The notes under the pieces were generated by a model. It was not told where the DNA came from. It was given only the letters and a program-made list of their open reading frames with translations, and did no database searches. The position numbers and the translations under genes were made by a program. DNA of 57,589 nt from Bacteroidota bacterium (GTDB lineage: Bacteria; Bacteroidota; Bacteroidia; Chitinophagales; Chitinophagaceae), in assembly GCA_018267875.1 (NCBI GenBank), contig JAFDXP010000040.1, positions 1 to 57,589 on the forward strand, read 5' to 3'. The first letter of the stretch is position 1; every line of letters begins with the position of its first letter. Shown piece after piece: positions 1-8,413 of the stretch.

Positions 1-166
1 ATCTTTATGTCTTTTAAATCGCTTCATGTTTATTGAATTATGCCATAAAGATACTATTATTCAACATTATACACAAACCAAATAACATAATGCATTGTTA
101 ATGTTGGTTTTTAGAGGTGCCCTATTGTATATTTCATGGTTAAAAATTACTGTTTCATTCTATTCT

Positions 167-1018
167 TCACAGTATGGGAGCGTTGATTCTTAATTCGTTT
201 ATCATTAAATCTACCTTGACATTCATTTTAGAAAAAGCAAACCACTTTTTGCCCACATCTTTTATAGAAGCACCTATGTGATAAACTTCTTTAGCATCAA
301 TTATTAAAAAACGGTCGTGTGCTTTTTTAAAAACCCGAAGTTCTAAATCGCCATATTGCTCTTTAAATTTCTGCACATCAACTTGTAGCCTCTCCGATAT
401 TTTTTGTGTATATACGGTAACTTTTACGGTTTTTTCTTTTTTGGCAAGTAAAGAAAGTGTGGTTTCATCAATATAATTATCAATTAATATCAATTCTTTA
501 GTTGATGATTTTATAAGTTTAGCCACAAATGTATAGGCATCAAAAATTTGCCCGTCAAAGAAAATTCCTTCTTGAGGTGGTAGGGTTGTTTTAATTAATA
601 AGTCGAATTGTTTATCGTGTTGTTCAATTTTGTTTTCTATTTGTTCTATTCGTTGATGAATGGCATAGCCTTTTAAAAGATATTGTTTCAAAATCTCATT
701 TGCCCAAATTCTGAATTGAACCCCTTGGTTAGAATTCACCCGATATCCTACAGACAAAATCATATCCAAATTATAGTGTTCTGTTTGGTATATTTTACCA
801 TCAGCGGCAGTTGTCGCAAATTTTGCGACCACTGGCAATCGTTGTAGTTCTTCTTTCAAAGCATTATTGATATGCTTTCCTATGGTTTTAATATCTCTAT
901 CGAAGAGTTCGGACAATTGTTTCCGATTAAGCCACACGGTATCCTCTTCAAATCGAACATCAATTTGAAAGTTTTTACCATTTCCAGGTTGATAGACTAT
1001 GATTTCTCCGGAGTACAT
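167..1018 (-). CDS. RhuM-family protein with C-terminal PLD-like domain
   Basis: Residues about 1-125 match the RhuM family seen in genomic islands and near mobile genes: a beta-rich start with VRFEEDTVWL, then a KilA-N-like DNA-binding stretch and the HYNLDMILSVGYRVNS segment. A short coiled region (122-145) leads to a C-terminal domain with H234-x-R236 and D241 in HDRFLIID, which resembles a single half of a phospholipase D HxK motif; several RhuM relatives carry this tail. The 283-aa length is complete and the ATG start is at 1018. The molecular role of RhuM is unknown. It lies downstream of an AlbA_2/ATPase gene on the same strand, and both are typical accessory cargo. Family call is firm; nuclease activity is inference. 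Confidence 0.8.
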   Translation of the reverse strand: MYSGEIIVYQPGNGKNFQIDVRFEEDTVWLNRKQLSELFDRDIKTIGKHINNALKEELQRLPVVAKFATTAADGKIYQTEHYNLDMILSVGYRVNSNQGVQFRIWANEILKQYLLKGYAIHQRIEQIENKIEQHDKQFDLLIKTTLPPQEGIFFDGQIFDAYTFVAKLIKSSTKELILIDNYIDETTLSLLAKKEKTVKVTVYTQKISERLQVDVQKFKEQYGDLELRVFKKAHDRFLIIDAKEVYHIGASIKDVGKKWFAFSKMNVKVDLMINELRINAPIL

Positions 1019-1129
1019 TTTTTTCTTTAAGGGGATTAGTGATTAGTTTTTGCTACTCCTAAAATAATTCTCTTACCCGTTTTATACTCGTTTCGTTCTG
1101 TTAATCCCATTTCCTTTATATTCTTGTCT

Positions 1130-2464
1130 TCATTTTTTGTTTTTTACTATAAAATAGCCTCCAGTTTTGGCAGCCCCTTTGAATTCTATTTTATTTTCTT
1201 CTCTTAGTTGTTTTAGCCAGCGTTCTATGGTTCTCCTAGGAGTGTTCATCTGCTTAACCAAAGCACTTGTTTTGATTCCTGGATGATTAGAAATGAAAAT
1301 AAACAAATCATTTACACCGCCATTTACACCGCCATTTACACCGCCATTTACACCGCCATCATTCTGTGTTTCACTCGCTGTTCTTTGCTTTTCATAATTA
1401 AATTCGGTAACGAACCCTTGTGGAGAACTTTTAAAGTGAAACTCCATGGTCGGATATTCACCTATCGCTTCCCTCATTCTGATAAAACCACTTCCATATT
1501 TCTCAATATCTCCTGTCAAATAAAAGGCTTCGGCTATTTGTTTGTTCCGTGTACTTGCCTGATAGATATTGGTTTTTAGCTCTTCTTCTGTAATCTTACC
1601 AAACAATCCACCAGGATTAAAAAATACAATTTTATTGTCAAAAATCTTAATCTGAACATCGGTCGGGCTTTGATAATCTCGGTGAATCAGTGTATTCAAT
1701 AAAGCCTCACGAATCGCTTCTAACGGATATTCAGGAATTTCAGTTCGTTGGGTGGTTTTTCCGTTAATTTCAAATGCAAATTTTAGATGACCTATAATGG
1801 TTTGCATTGACTCTTCCAGTACATCAAACAAATTACCATTAATCATCTTGTCTGCAATAATCAACGATGGCGTTTTGAATCTGCCAATATGTACATTGTA
1901 CAACAAATTTTCCTTTGAAAACAAAATCATAGCGGCGTTGGAAGGAATAATATCCTTCAACATTCTCAATTTAATCAATGCATCTTTTGCTGAAGACGGT
2001 AACCGAAAGCGTCCCGTAGCATTTACTTTTTGAATAAATTCTCCCACCTTATCAAGATTGATATCTTTAATAGTTGCCGAACTATAAGGATATGAATCCC
2101 ATGAATATTGCATGGTCTGCATATAGATATCCGAAATATCCGACACGCTCAACTGATGGTTGTAATTGCCTATCCTTTTGTAATATCTCCCTTTAAACGA
2201 CAAGGGTTTAATCGGAAATTCATCAACCTGAATGCAAACTACTTGTTTCCCTTTTTCTTCAAAAACTTCTACATCCGGAATAATCGAAGGTTCGGTTTTT
2301 CCTTTGATTTCATTGACCCAGTTCTGAACGGTTTCTTTTCCTAAATCAACGCCTTTTATTTCTGCTTTATCCGACACACCAACGCAAACAGTATCTCCTT
2401 TAGCGTTAGCAAAAGCCACCAATGAAACTATTACCTCATCACTGAATGAAGTTTTAAATTCCAA
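1130..2464 (-). CDS. AlbA_2 domain / RecG-like ATP-binding regulator, start lost or TTG
   Basis: This is a putative DNA-binding transcriptional regulator. Residues 1-105 are a Schlafen-type AlbA_2 domain, residues about 245-335 the GHKL-like ATP-binding segment of RecG-C relatives (EAIREALLNTLIHRDY, then EKYGSGFIRM), and 385-440 a winged helix. Between them are four exact GGVN units encoded by a 12-bp tandem repeat. Homologous sequence continues upstream of the TTG at 2464 (reading IIQQGESETLEFK), but the frame has no ATG, GTG or TTG before an in-frame stop at 2513-2515. The gene is therefore either started at the internal TTG or truncated at its 5' end, next to a dehydrogenase remnant. The domain call is good; whether it is expressed is unclear. 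Confidence 0.7.
   Translation of the reverse strand: MEFKTSFSDEVIVSLVAFANAKGDTVCVGVSDKAEIKGVDLGKETVQNWVNEIKGKTEPSIIPDVEVFEEKGKQVVCIQVDEFPIKPLSFKGRYYKRIGNYNHQLSVSDISDIYMQTMQYSWDSYPYSSATIKDINLDKVGEFIQKVNATGRFRLPSSAKDALIKLRMLKDIIPSNAAMILFSKENLLYNVHIGRFKTPSLIIADKMINGNLFDVLEESMQTIIGHLKFAFEINGKTTQRTEIPEYPLEAIREALLNTLIHRDYQSPTDVQIKIFDNKIVFFNPGGLFGKITEEELKTNIYQASTRNKQIAEAFYLTGDIEKYGSGFIRMREAIGEYPTMEFHFKSSPQGFVTEFNYEKQRTASETQNDGGVNGGVNGGVNGGVNDLFIFISNHPGIKTSALVKQMNTPRRTIERWLKQLREENKIEFKGAAKTGGYFIVKNKK
1311..1358. repeat. 12-bp tandem repeat, four exact copies
   Basis: The unit tttacaccgcca is repeated four times without mismatch inside the AlbA_2/ATPase gene. On the coding (minus) strand each copy gives Gly-Gly-Val-Asn, forming a flexible linker before the C-terminal winged helix. 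Each unit is a multiple of three, so copy-number change keeps the frame but alters linker length. Confidence 0.9.
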
Positions 2465-2519
2465 GGTTTCGCTTTCGCCTTGTTGGATGATATGTTGGAG
2501 CGTTAGGGTAATTTATATA

Positions 2520-2585
2520 CAATCGGCTATCACATTCTTCTAAAATTCCCTTCACATCATACACCACTCCGTTGGGTTTCAAGTG
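2520..2585 (-). pseudogene. Remnant 1: C-terminus of nucleotide-sugar dehydrogenase
   Basis: The minus strand reads HLKPNGVVYDVKGILEECDSRL, the very end of UDP-sugar 6-dehydrogenases of the WecC/TviB/WbpO type (VYDVKG then xxDSRL or DGRL at the terminus). The normal stop codon after the final Leu is missing and the frame runs on into the 5' part of the AlbA_2 gene, so a recombination junction probably lies near 2515. Upstream of the piece is a low-complexity gtgattggta repeat (2583-2607) rather than coding sequence. Assignment rests on a short but distinctive motif. Confidence 0.6.
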
Positions 2586-2668
2586 ATTGGTAATTGGTGA
2601 TTGGTATTCTGAAAATAATGTTCTTTCTTGTATTATTCCGTTCCGTATCGCTCTAAATATATTTGTAT

Positions 2669-2803
2669 TTATAATCTACTATCACAATTTTTTAGCATTC
2701 CTTTTATATTATACACCATACCGTTTTCTTTAAGGTAAAGACTAAGATCGAGGTATAGGAATTACTTATGAGCAACGGTTAGAACTATGGCGTCATAACC
2801 CAT
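2669..2803 (-). pseudogene. Remnant 2: nucleotide-sugar dehydrogenase C-terminus with in-frame stop
   Basis: The minus strand reads YDAIVLTVAHK, then a TAA at 2762-2764, then FLYLDLSLYLKENGMVY and NIKGMLKNCDSRL followed by a proper TAA stop. In intact UDP-N-acetylhexosamine dehydrogenases the same block is DAIVLxVAHKEF...VYDVKG...DSRL, so the internal TAA replaces the expected Glu codon (GAA to TAA). No upstream NAD-binding or catalytic domains are present. It is a second, diverged copy of the same protein end as 2520-2585, which implies that two dehydrogenase genes were once adjacent, or that one was duplicated, in this polysaccharide locus. Confidence 0.65.
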
Positions 2804-3105
2804 TTTTTGTTATCGGGTAAAATCTCAACGTGCATACTGACGGAATAATAATGTAAAAAATGACGTACCAATTCGTGATAATTATTCTTTCTCCGATCAC
2901 TTAATTACATAGAATCAAAAAATTCTTTTTCTACGTTTTTAATTCCCAACACTTGAAACAATTCTTTTACAACGTCTATATTGCTATAATTCAAAATCGT
3001 TTCCACCAAAAAACTATCTGTTATTTCGGAGCGTTTCTCTTTTGATGCATAACAAAATAGGTTGCTGTGTAGGGCGATAAATTCCTTACGGGGCAATATC
3101 GGCAT
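2785..3105 (-). pseudogene. Small conserved gene broken by a nonsense codon
   Basis: A 66-residue ORF (2905-3105, ATG start, MPILPRKEFIALHSNLF...) ends at a TAA at 2905-2907, but the same frame continues after the stop as LSDRRKNNYHELVRHFLHYY to a TAG at 2785-2787. The composite resembles about 100-residue proteins of Bacteroidota that I recall next to AbiEii-type nucleotidyltransferase toxins (pattern RRKxNYHEL near the end), so it may be an antitoxin-side partner. No toxin gene is present. The family assignment is weak; the read-through structure is directly visible. Confidence 0.4.
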
Positions 3106-3309
3106 TAAAAGTTAAAGCATGTTAATTAATACTTCTATAGAGTTGCTTCTTCAAAACAGGAGCAATAATCGCGTATATTTTCACACGCATTAAGCTTCTA
3201 CCCTTATCACATCACCCCCAAGGAATATCCGGTATATTCTATTTGATATATTTTTAGTTGATGCATTTGCCGTTTGAATTCAGTGACTAATTTTGGGCAA
3301 ATATCACAA

Positions 3310-4533
3310 TTATCCATCCAATAATTTTTTGTATATTTCTATATATTTAGAAAACGACTTCTTTTTGTCAAATAGTCTTTCGGCTCTTTCTCTACATGCT
3401 TTTGAATACTTTTTTTTTCCGGCATCTTTAATTGTATGTATGGCAGCAATGAGTTTGGAGGTATTTCCTTTTTCTACGACCATTCCGGTATTTTCATCAA
3501 TAGCTTCCGGAGATCCCCCAGTATTAAAAGTTAGGACGGGAGTTCCGCAGGCTAATGCTTCGAGGTTGGTAGTTGGAAAAGTATCTTCTAAGGTAGGATT
3601 CATAAAAATATCAGCTAAGGAATAATAGGCTGCTAATATATCTACATTTTGCGTTTTTTCAATTCCGATGATGGTGTTGGGCAACTGCTTTATATGTGCC
3701 GGGCTTAACCCGATTACGATAATTTGAAACTCTTCATTTAACTGCTCAGAGACTTCAACAAAAAATTTTAAACCTTTTCTATCAGTCCAAGGATTCGCCA
3801 CTCCTAAGATTACAAATTTCCCTTTAACGCGATGTAAGTCTATCAAGGATTGATGTTGCTGATACGAAAATTTCTGTAAATCAATTCCATTATGAATTAC
3901 TTGCAGTTTATGATCTTTCAAAAAAGATTTTTTGGTTTCATCACCCAACCAATTCGAAACCGGAACTATGGTGAGATTATCTAAAGAATTGAAAAGTCGT
4001 TTTTTCAACTCGAAATTTTCATACGAACGATCGGTAAAAGACTTTGGATATTCGTGCGACTGAGGACAATCTTTACAATGCGTTTGCCATTTTTGGCAAT
4101 TTACAAAATCAAAATAGATACAATGCCCCGTAAATGACCAGCAATCGTGAAATGTCCAAACAACGGGCTTTTTAGCTAATTTTAGATATTCAAAAAGAAT
4201 TTCTATATTAATATAATATCCATGAACAAGTTGAAGATGAATGATATCAGGATCTATTTCCTTTATTTTTTCTACTAAATGCCGAGTTGGTTGACGAGAT
4301 CCCAAACCGTGCCTATCAGTTAATCTGGTATAGATCACATGACTATAAACATCTATTTTATTTCCTATTTTAAAATTTTTAGATTGGCTTTTAAGTGCTT
4401 TTCTACCAAAAGCGATATAACTTTCCCAGCCATGTTCTATAATTTTTTCACCAATTTGTTCTGCAATCCTACCAACGGAACCCACGTTCAATTGGCTGCT
4501 AATTTGAAAAATGACAGGATTTTTATTTCTCAT
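3310..4533 (-). CDS. Glycosyltransferase family 4 (surface polysaccharide)
   Basis: A GT-B glycosyltransferase that adds a sugar from a nucleotide donor to a lipid-linked polysaccharide in the cytoplasm. It carries the motif HDCWSFTGHC (about residue 120) and a Cys-rich segment (CQKWQTHCKDC) typical of WcaC/WcfI-like capsule transferases, then the C-terminal GT4 domain with the EALACGTPVLTFNTGGSPEAI donor-binding loop. I chose ATG 4533 rather than 4560 because the upstream remnant gene ends at 4523-4525, giving an 11-nt coupled overlap. It is the only intact glycosyltransferase left in this locus; acceptor and sugar cannot be predicted. Confidence 0.88.
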   Translation of the reverse strand: MRNKNPVIFQISSQLNVGSVGRIAEQIGEKIIEHGWESYIAFGRKALKSQSKNFKIGNKIDVYSHVIYTRLTDRHGLGSRQPTRHLVEKIKEIDPDIIHLQLVHGYYINIEILFEYLKLAKKPVVWTFHDCWSFTGHCIYFDFVNCQKWQTHCKDCPQSHEYPKSFTDRSYENFELKKRLFNSLDNLTIVPVSNWLGDETKKSFLKDHKLQVIHNGIDLQKFSYQQHQSLIDLHRVKGKFVILGVANPWTDRKGLKFFVEVSEQLNEEFQIIVIGLSPAHIKQLPNTIIGIEKTQNVDILAAYYSLADIFMNPTLEDTFPTTNLEALACGTPVLTFNTGGSPEAIDENTGMVVEKGNTSKLIAAIHTIKDAGKKKYSKACRERAERLFDKKKSFSKYIEIYKKLLDG

Positions 4534-4609
4534 TTTTATGAAATCGCTTGTACTCATCAATCATCACATCTGTGAATTTTTGAGCAATAGGGATGTAATC
4601 ATATTTTTT
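4523..4609 (-). pseudogene. Remnant 3: C-terminal tail of a lost upstream gene
   Basis: In the frame offset from the GT4 gene, the minus strand reads KKYDYIPIAQKFTDVMIDEY then KRFHKNEK and a TAA at 4523-4525, after a stop just upstream at the poly-A run. The composition looks like a glycosyltransferase C-terminal helix (YDxIAxxFxxVxxEY), and the overlap with the GT4 start is a normal operon junction. The rest of the gene is missing, which suggests a deletion between here and wzc. Confidence 0.45.
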
Positions 4610-4928
4610 TTAATTAACTCATGCAATATCCTTATACTCTGAGAATTCAGCTGCTTACATTACTGATGGCTATTGAATTTTATTTCAAAAATCACTATTG
4701 CCCGAAATAAAGGCATTTAGAATTTTGAATTTCTCTTTACACTATCAATACTGTGCAAATAAGTAAACGTAATCGAGTTCATGAATAAGAAGAAAAATAT
4801 TAACTATTCTTGAAGCATTGTTGCTAAGTTACTTCCAACGATTGTGAATATATTTATCGAACTAACAAAGTTGCCAATCATTAAATCTTACAAAAAACAA
4901 AACAAAGCCCCACTATCACTTTTCAAAA
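4610..4928. other. Intergenic stretch between GT4 remnant and wzc
   Basis: About 320 bp of AT-rich sequence with no convincing reading frame on either strand. No strong hairpin terminator follows wzc here. In view of the truncated GT-like tail on its left side, this is probably the scar of deleted capsule genes, but I could not recognise any further protein fragment in it. Confidence 0.4.
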
Positions 4929-7322
4929 TCAGCCTTTCTTATTGGGTTTCTTTTGCTTACTATCATCGAAATAGCCACTGTCTGCTCCATATCCTCCATA
5001 ACCATAACCATAACCATAACCATAACCATAACCATAACCATAACCGCCTCCGGCATGTACATCATTTAGCACAATGCAGATGCGCTTCATCTTCTGACTG
5101 GCTTGTAGTTCTTTAGGTATTTCCAACTGGCGCTTGAATGTATAACCCTGACGGGTGAGGAATATATTAACATCACTATGTGCCGACAACAGTTGTGCAT
5201 CGGTTACCAAGCCCACAGGTGCCGTGTCTATTACAATATAGTCAAAGTTTTGGCGCAATACCGCAAAAAACTCAGCTAACTCAGGCATCAAAAATAACTC
5301 TGCAGGATTTGGCGGTACCGGACCTGATGGAATTACAAACAAGTTATCCATCACACCCGAGTTGACAATCACTTCGCTTAATTGGCTTTGATTGGTCATC
5401 AGCGTAGAGAAGCCCTTACTATTGCTTAATCCTAAAGCTTTGGATATCTTAGGCTTCCGTAAATCTAATTCTAACAACACTACTTTCTTACCCGATAACC
5501 CTAAGGAACAAGCTAAGTTTACCGCAACAAAGGATTTGCCTTCACCACTCATGCTGGAGGTAAGCAAGATTGTTTTCTGGTCGCCAGTAAGCATAAATTG
5601 AAGGTTCGTACGCAAGGCACGGAACTGCTCTGCAATTTGGCTTTTGCTGCCCGATTTTACCACTACTTGTTCATTACCGCTGCTATGGCTGATTTCTCCA
5701 ATGACCGGTAGTTGGGTACGATTAGTAATATCTTCTTTCGAACCGACCTTATTATTCATCAAATCCTTGATGTAAATAGCGGCTGATGGAATCAAAATAC
5801 CCAACAATAGGGCACTGAGAGCAATTAAGGATTTCTTAGGACTTATGGGTACTGATTGTGCTTGGGCTGCATCTATTATACGTGCGTTGGCTATCGTTGA
5901 AGACTTTGTAATGGCGGTTTCTTCTCGTTTCTTCAACAAATAGAGAAACAACTCCTGCTTGATGGCTTGTTGGCGAGAAAAATCTATCGATATCCGTTCC
6001 TGACGGGGCAGTTGACGAATGCGGCTATCTAAGTTGCCTGTGTATTTTTGTAGTTGATTGATACCTGCCAATACACCTCGTTTTACGGAGGATAAGCTGC
6101 TGCGAATATCGCCTCTTAGGGTGCTTAATTGTTGATCTATGGTTTGAACCATTGGGTTCTCTTCTGTAGTGCTCATCAACATCCTTGAACGCTCTAACTG
6201 TAAAGAGTTATAACGGTCTATGAGACTTGTAAAAGTTCGGTCTTGAACAATTAAGGATGCCGGTACTACACGGCTGCTGTTGCCTTGGTCTTGCAGGTAT
6301 TTTTCCAAAGATTCAATCACGCTCAACTGTACTTGTTGATCAGTGAGTTGTTTCATATAATCGCTCGTATTGCTCAATAACTCTTTTGACTGAGCCGTGA
6401 TATCGGTAATGTCGTTGCTTTGCTTAAAATCTTGAATATTTTTCTCTATTCCAGTAAGCTCTTGCCCTACTAAGGCAAGGCGTTCATCAATAAAGGACAT
6501 TGTGCTGTCTGCAATCCGGTTGCGGTCGTCTAAGTTAGCTTTCAGATAGACTTCAATTAATTTGTTCACAATCGCTTCTCCTTTCTCCGGCACTGTTTCG
6601 TTGATGGAGATATTCATGGTACTGGTCAGCTTACTGGGAGTGGCGACAGTTAGCAATTGTGAATACTTAGCAAGTGCTGAGTTATAATTTCCTACTTTGA
6701 TTGTATAGTCTTGGGCTTCTGTAATTGGATAATAAGTATCTTCTACTACCACTCTGCCAGTACTCAGATTAAGTGTGTCGCCCAATTTCCCATTAATCTC
6801 TTTTTGTTTGGCATCGCCAAGGAGTGTAAAGGTGCCGTTCTTGGCTAAGTCAAATTTATATTCTACCAAACCATGTATAGAGTCGTCGTTAAGCGGCAGA
6901 TAGTTGAATCGAAATGGCATTCTTGCAAACGCTTCACTTAGTTTAACTCTTCCTTTGGTCCAATAGCTTACGTTTAACTCCATTTCACGAACGGTACGCT
7001 CCATCAGGGTTCTGCTCTTAAAGATTTCCATCTCATTGTCCACATTGCTCTTCATACCGATACCGCCTAACCCTTGAAGGATGTCAGCATTACCTAAATC
7101 CGTGCCTTTCTTCTCGTCTTTTACCAAGATGGTGGCATTGATTTTATATACCGGAGTGGTATAGCGCAAGTATAAAAAGGCAATGGTCAAACAGGCCGCT
7201 ACACTAATGGCAAACCATTTCCAATGGTAACGTAATAAGCCAATTATCTTTCTAATGTCTATCCCTTCTTCACCGGTTTGTGGGGTGCCTGTGGTAGCAA
7301 TTTGTTCTTGTATTGTACTCAT
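4929..7322 (-). CDS. wzc: Wzc-type polysaccharide co-polymerase and tyrosine autokinase
   Basis: Inner-membrane chain-length regulator that drives polysaccharide polymerisation and export by cycles of tyrosine autophosphorylation. It has an N-terminal Wzz domain with one TM near residue 35-55, a long periplasmic coiled coil (about 270-470), a GNVR-like segment and second TM (about 505-530), then the BY-kinase: Walker A SMSGEGKS (about 590), Walker A' LELDLRKPK (about 620), Walker B VIDTAPV (about 698). The C-terminal tyrosine cluster is eight to nine consecutive Gly-Tyr units encoded by a hexanucleotide repeat, followed by ADSGYFDD. It starts 8 bp after wza, in one operon. Confidence 0.95.
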   Translation of the reverse strand: MSTIQEQIATTGTPQTGEEGIDIRKIIGLLRYHWKWFAISVAACLTIAFLYLRYTTPVYKINATILVKDEKKGTDLGNADILQGLGGIGMKSNVDNEMEIFKSRTLMERTVREMELNVSYWTKGRVKLSEAFARMPFRFNYLPLNDDSIHGLVEYKFDLAKNGTFTLLGDAKQKEINGKLGDTLNLSTGRVVVEDTYYPITEAQDYTIKVGNYNSALAKYSQLLTVATPSKLTSTMNISINETVPEKGEAIVNKLIEVYLKANLDDRNRIADSTMSFIDERLALVGQELTGIEKNIQDFKQSNDITDITAQSKELLSNTSDYMKQLTDQQVQLSVIESLEKYLQDQGNSSRVVPASLIVQDRTFTSLIDRYNSLQLERSRMLMSTTEENPMVQTIDQQLSTLRGDIRSSLSSVKRGVLAGINQLQKYTGNLDSRIRQLPRQERISIDFSRQQAIKQELFLYLLKKREETAITKSSTIANARIIDAAQAQSVPISPKKSLIALSALLLGILIPSAAIYIKDLMNNKVGSKEDITNRTQLPVIGEISHSSGNEQVVVKSGSKSQIAEQFRALRTNLQFMLTGDQKTILLTSSMSGEGKSFVAVNLACSLGLSGKKVVLLELDLRKPKISKALGLSNSKGFSTLMTNQSQLSEVIVNSGVMDNLFVIPSGPVPPNPAELFLMPELAEFFAVLRQNFDYIVIDTAPVGLVTDAQLLSAHSDVNIFLTRQGYTFKRQLEIPKELQASQKMKRICIVLNDVHAGGGYGYGYGYGYGYGYGYGGYGADSGYFDDSKQKKPNKKG
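4996..5045. repeat. Hexanucleotide microsatellite encoding (GY)n
   Basis: The unit ccataa is repeated just over eight times without mismatch, encoding alternating Gly-Tyr on the minus strand at the phosphorylatable tail of Wzc. Slippage would add or remove one phospho-acceptor Tyr per unit while keeping the frame. Confidence 0.92.
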
Positions 7323-7330
7323 AAAGTTTT

Positions 7331-8185
7331 TTATCGAATTCGGGTGGCTATAATGGCTATCAACGAGGCTAAAGAGGTTATGATAGAGATGGCATAACCC
7401 GTATTTCTATCACGAACGTAGTTGCTCATCGCGACTTTAGACTTGGTTGGTTCAACGTAAATCACATCGTTTTGCTTCAAGTAAAAATAGGGTGATTTCA
7501 TAAAATCAGAATTCGTCAAATCAAAACGTACATACTTCTTGGTACCGCCTTCTTCACGAATCAACAACACATTGTTTCGTTTACCATAAATTGTCATATC
7601 ACCTGCCATAGCTAAGGCATCCAAAAGAGTTACCCTTTCAGTAGGCACGGTATATTGTGCAGGTTTACTAACCTCTCCCAGCACAGAAATATTGAAATTG
7701 GCAAATCGTACATTTACCACAGGGGTTTTGTAAAATACAGATGCTTGCTTCCGAATCAACTCCTTTGCATCGGTTGTGTTTAAACCTGATACTTTAATTT
7801 TCCCAACTAAGGGCAATTCAATATTCCCATTTTTGTCAACTAAATAACCCGGTATATTGGATGTTCCTTGTCCATTTCCAGATGCTGCTTGTGCTGCAAA
7901 TATTCCAGTGTTGTTTGATCCTGTTATGGCATTACCGGATTGCGGATCTAAAGTTTGAATTGAAATCAACAACAAATCATTCGATTGGATTAAGGGTTCT
8001 GTAAAACTCGCCATATTCCGATCAATCGGTGCCTGCATAGAATCCGGAATATCGCGAACGTAGGTCGTGTTTTTTGTTGTTGCACAACTAAAAAATATGA
8101 CACTGATCATCAAAAATAAAAAACTCCTAATCATTGGGCTTCGTTTCAGCCGGCAAAGTTGGGGATATTGTTTGATATTGTTCAT
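7331..8185 (-). CDS. wza: Wza-like outer-membrane polysaccharide export lipoprotein
   Basis: Forms the outer-membrane export channel for capsule or exopolysaccharide, partnered with Wzc. The N-terminus is a lipoprotein signal (SFLFLMISVIFF followed by SCATT, lipid-anchored Cys at about residue 34), followed by the Poly_export domain (SNDLLLISIQTLDP), the SLBB-type repeat (FNISVLGEVSKPAQYTV) and a C-terminal hydrophobic helix (AISIITSLASLIAIIATRI). The 284-aa length is shorter than E. coli Wza but normal for Bacteroidota. An internal ATG at 8134 would also give a complete signal peptide, so the start is not certain. About 230 bp separate it from the UpxY gene upstream. Confidence 0.93.
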   Translation of the reverse strand: MNNIKQYPQLCRLKRSPMIRSFLFLMISVIFFSCATTKNTTYVRDIPDSMQAPIDRNMASFTEPLIQSNDLLLISIQTLDPQSGNAITGSNNTGIFAAQAASGNGQGTSNIPGYLVDKNGNIELPLVGKIKVSGLNTTDAKELIRKQASVFYKTPVVNVRFANFNISVLGEVSKPAQYTVPTERVTLLDALAMAGDMTIYGKRNNVLLIREEGGTKKYVRFDLTNSDFMKSPYFYLKQNDVIYVEPTKSKVAMSNYVRDRNTGYAISIITSLASLIAIIATRIR

Positions 8186-8413
8186 TTTTGTTTCAATTAG
8201 TTTTTAGTAAAAGCCCTTTAGTTTTCTATTCATACAAAAATTGCTTTTTCAGTAATGATTGTGTTATACAGTTGAAATAGACTTTTTTTACTTTAGATTT
8301 AAGCGTTTTCGCAACCCATAGATTTAATTTACATGGGGTGATTTAATTTTTGAAAGTTGTCGTTTTATATAAATATTTGTATTTCTTGCCTTTAAAATTA
8401 ATGCGAATGAAAT

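Noticed and set aside
1311-1358. Short direct repeats suggestive of a CRISPR array
   Set aside because: Units are 12 bp, contiguous and lack spacers; they encode a protein linker.
1283-1579. Plus-strand ORF with YTAIYTAIYTAI repeats
   Set aside because: It is the antisense shadow of the GGVN-encoding repeat in the AlbA_2 gene.
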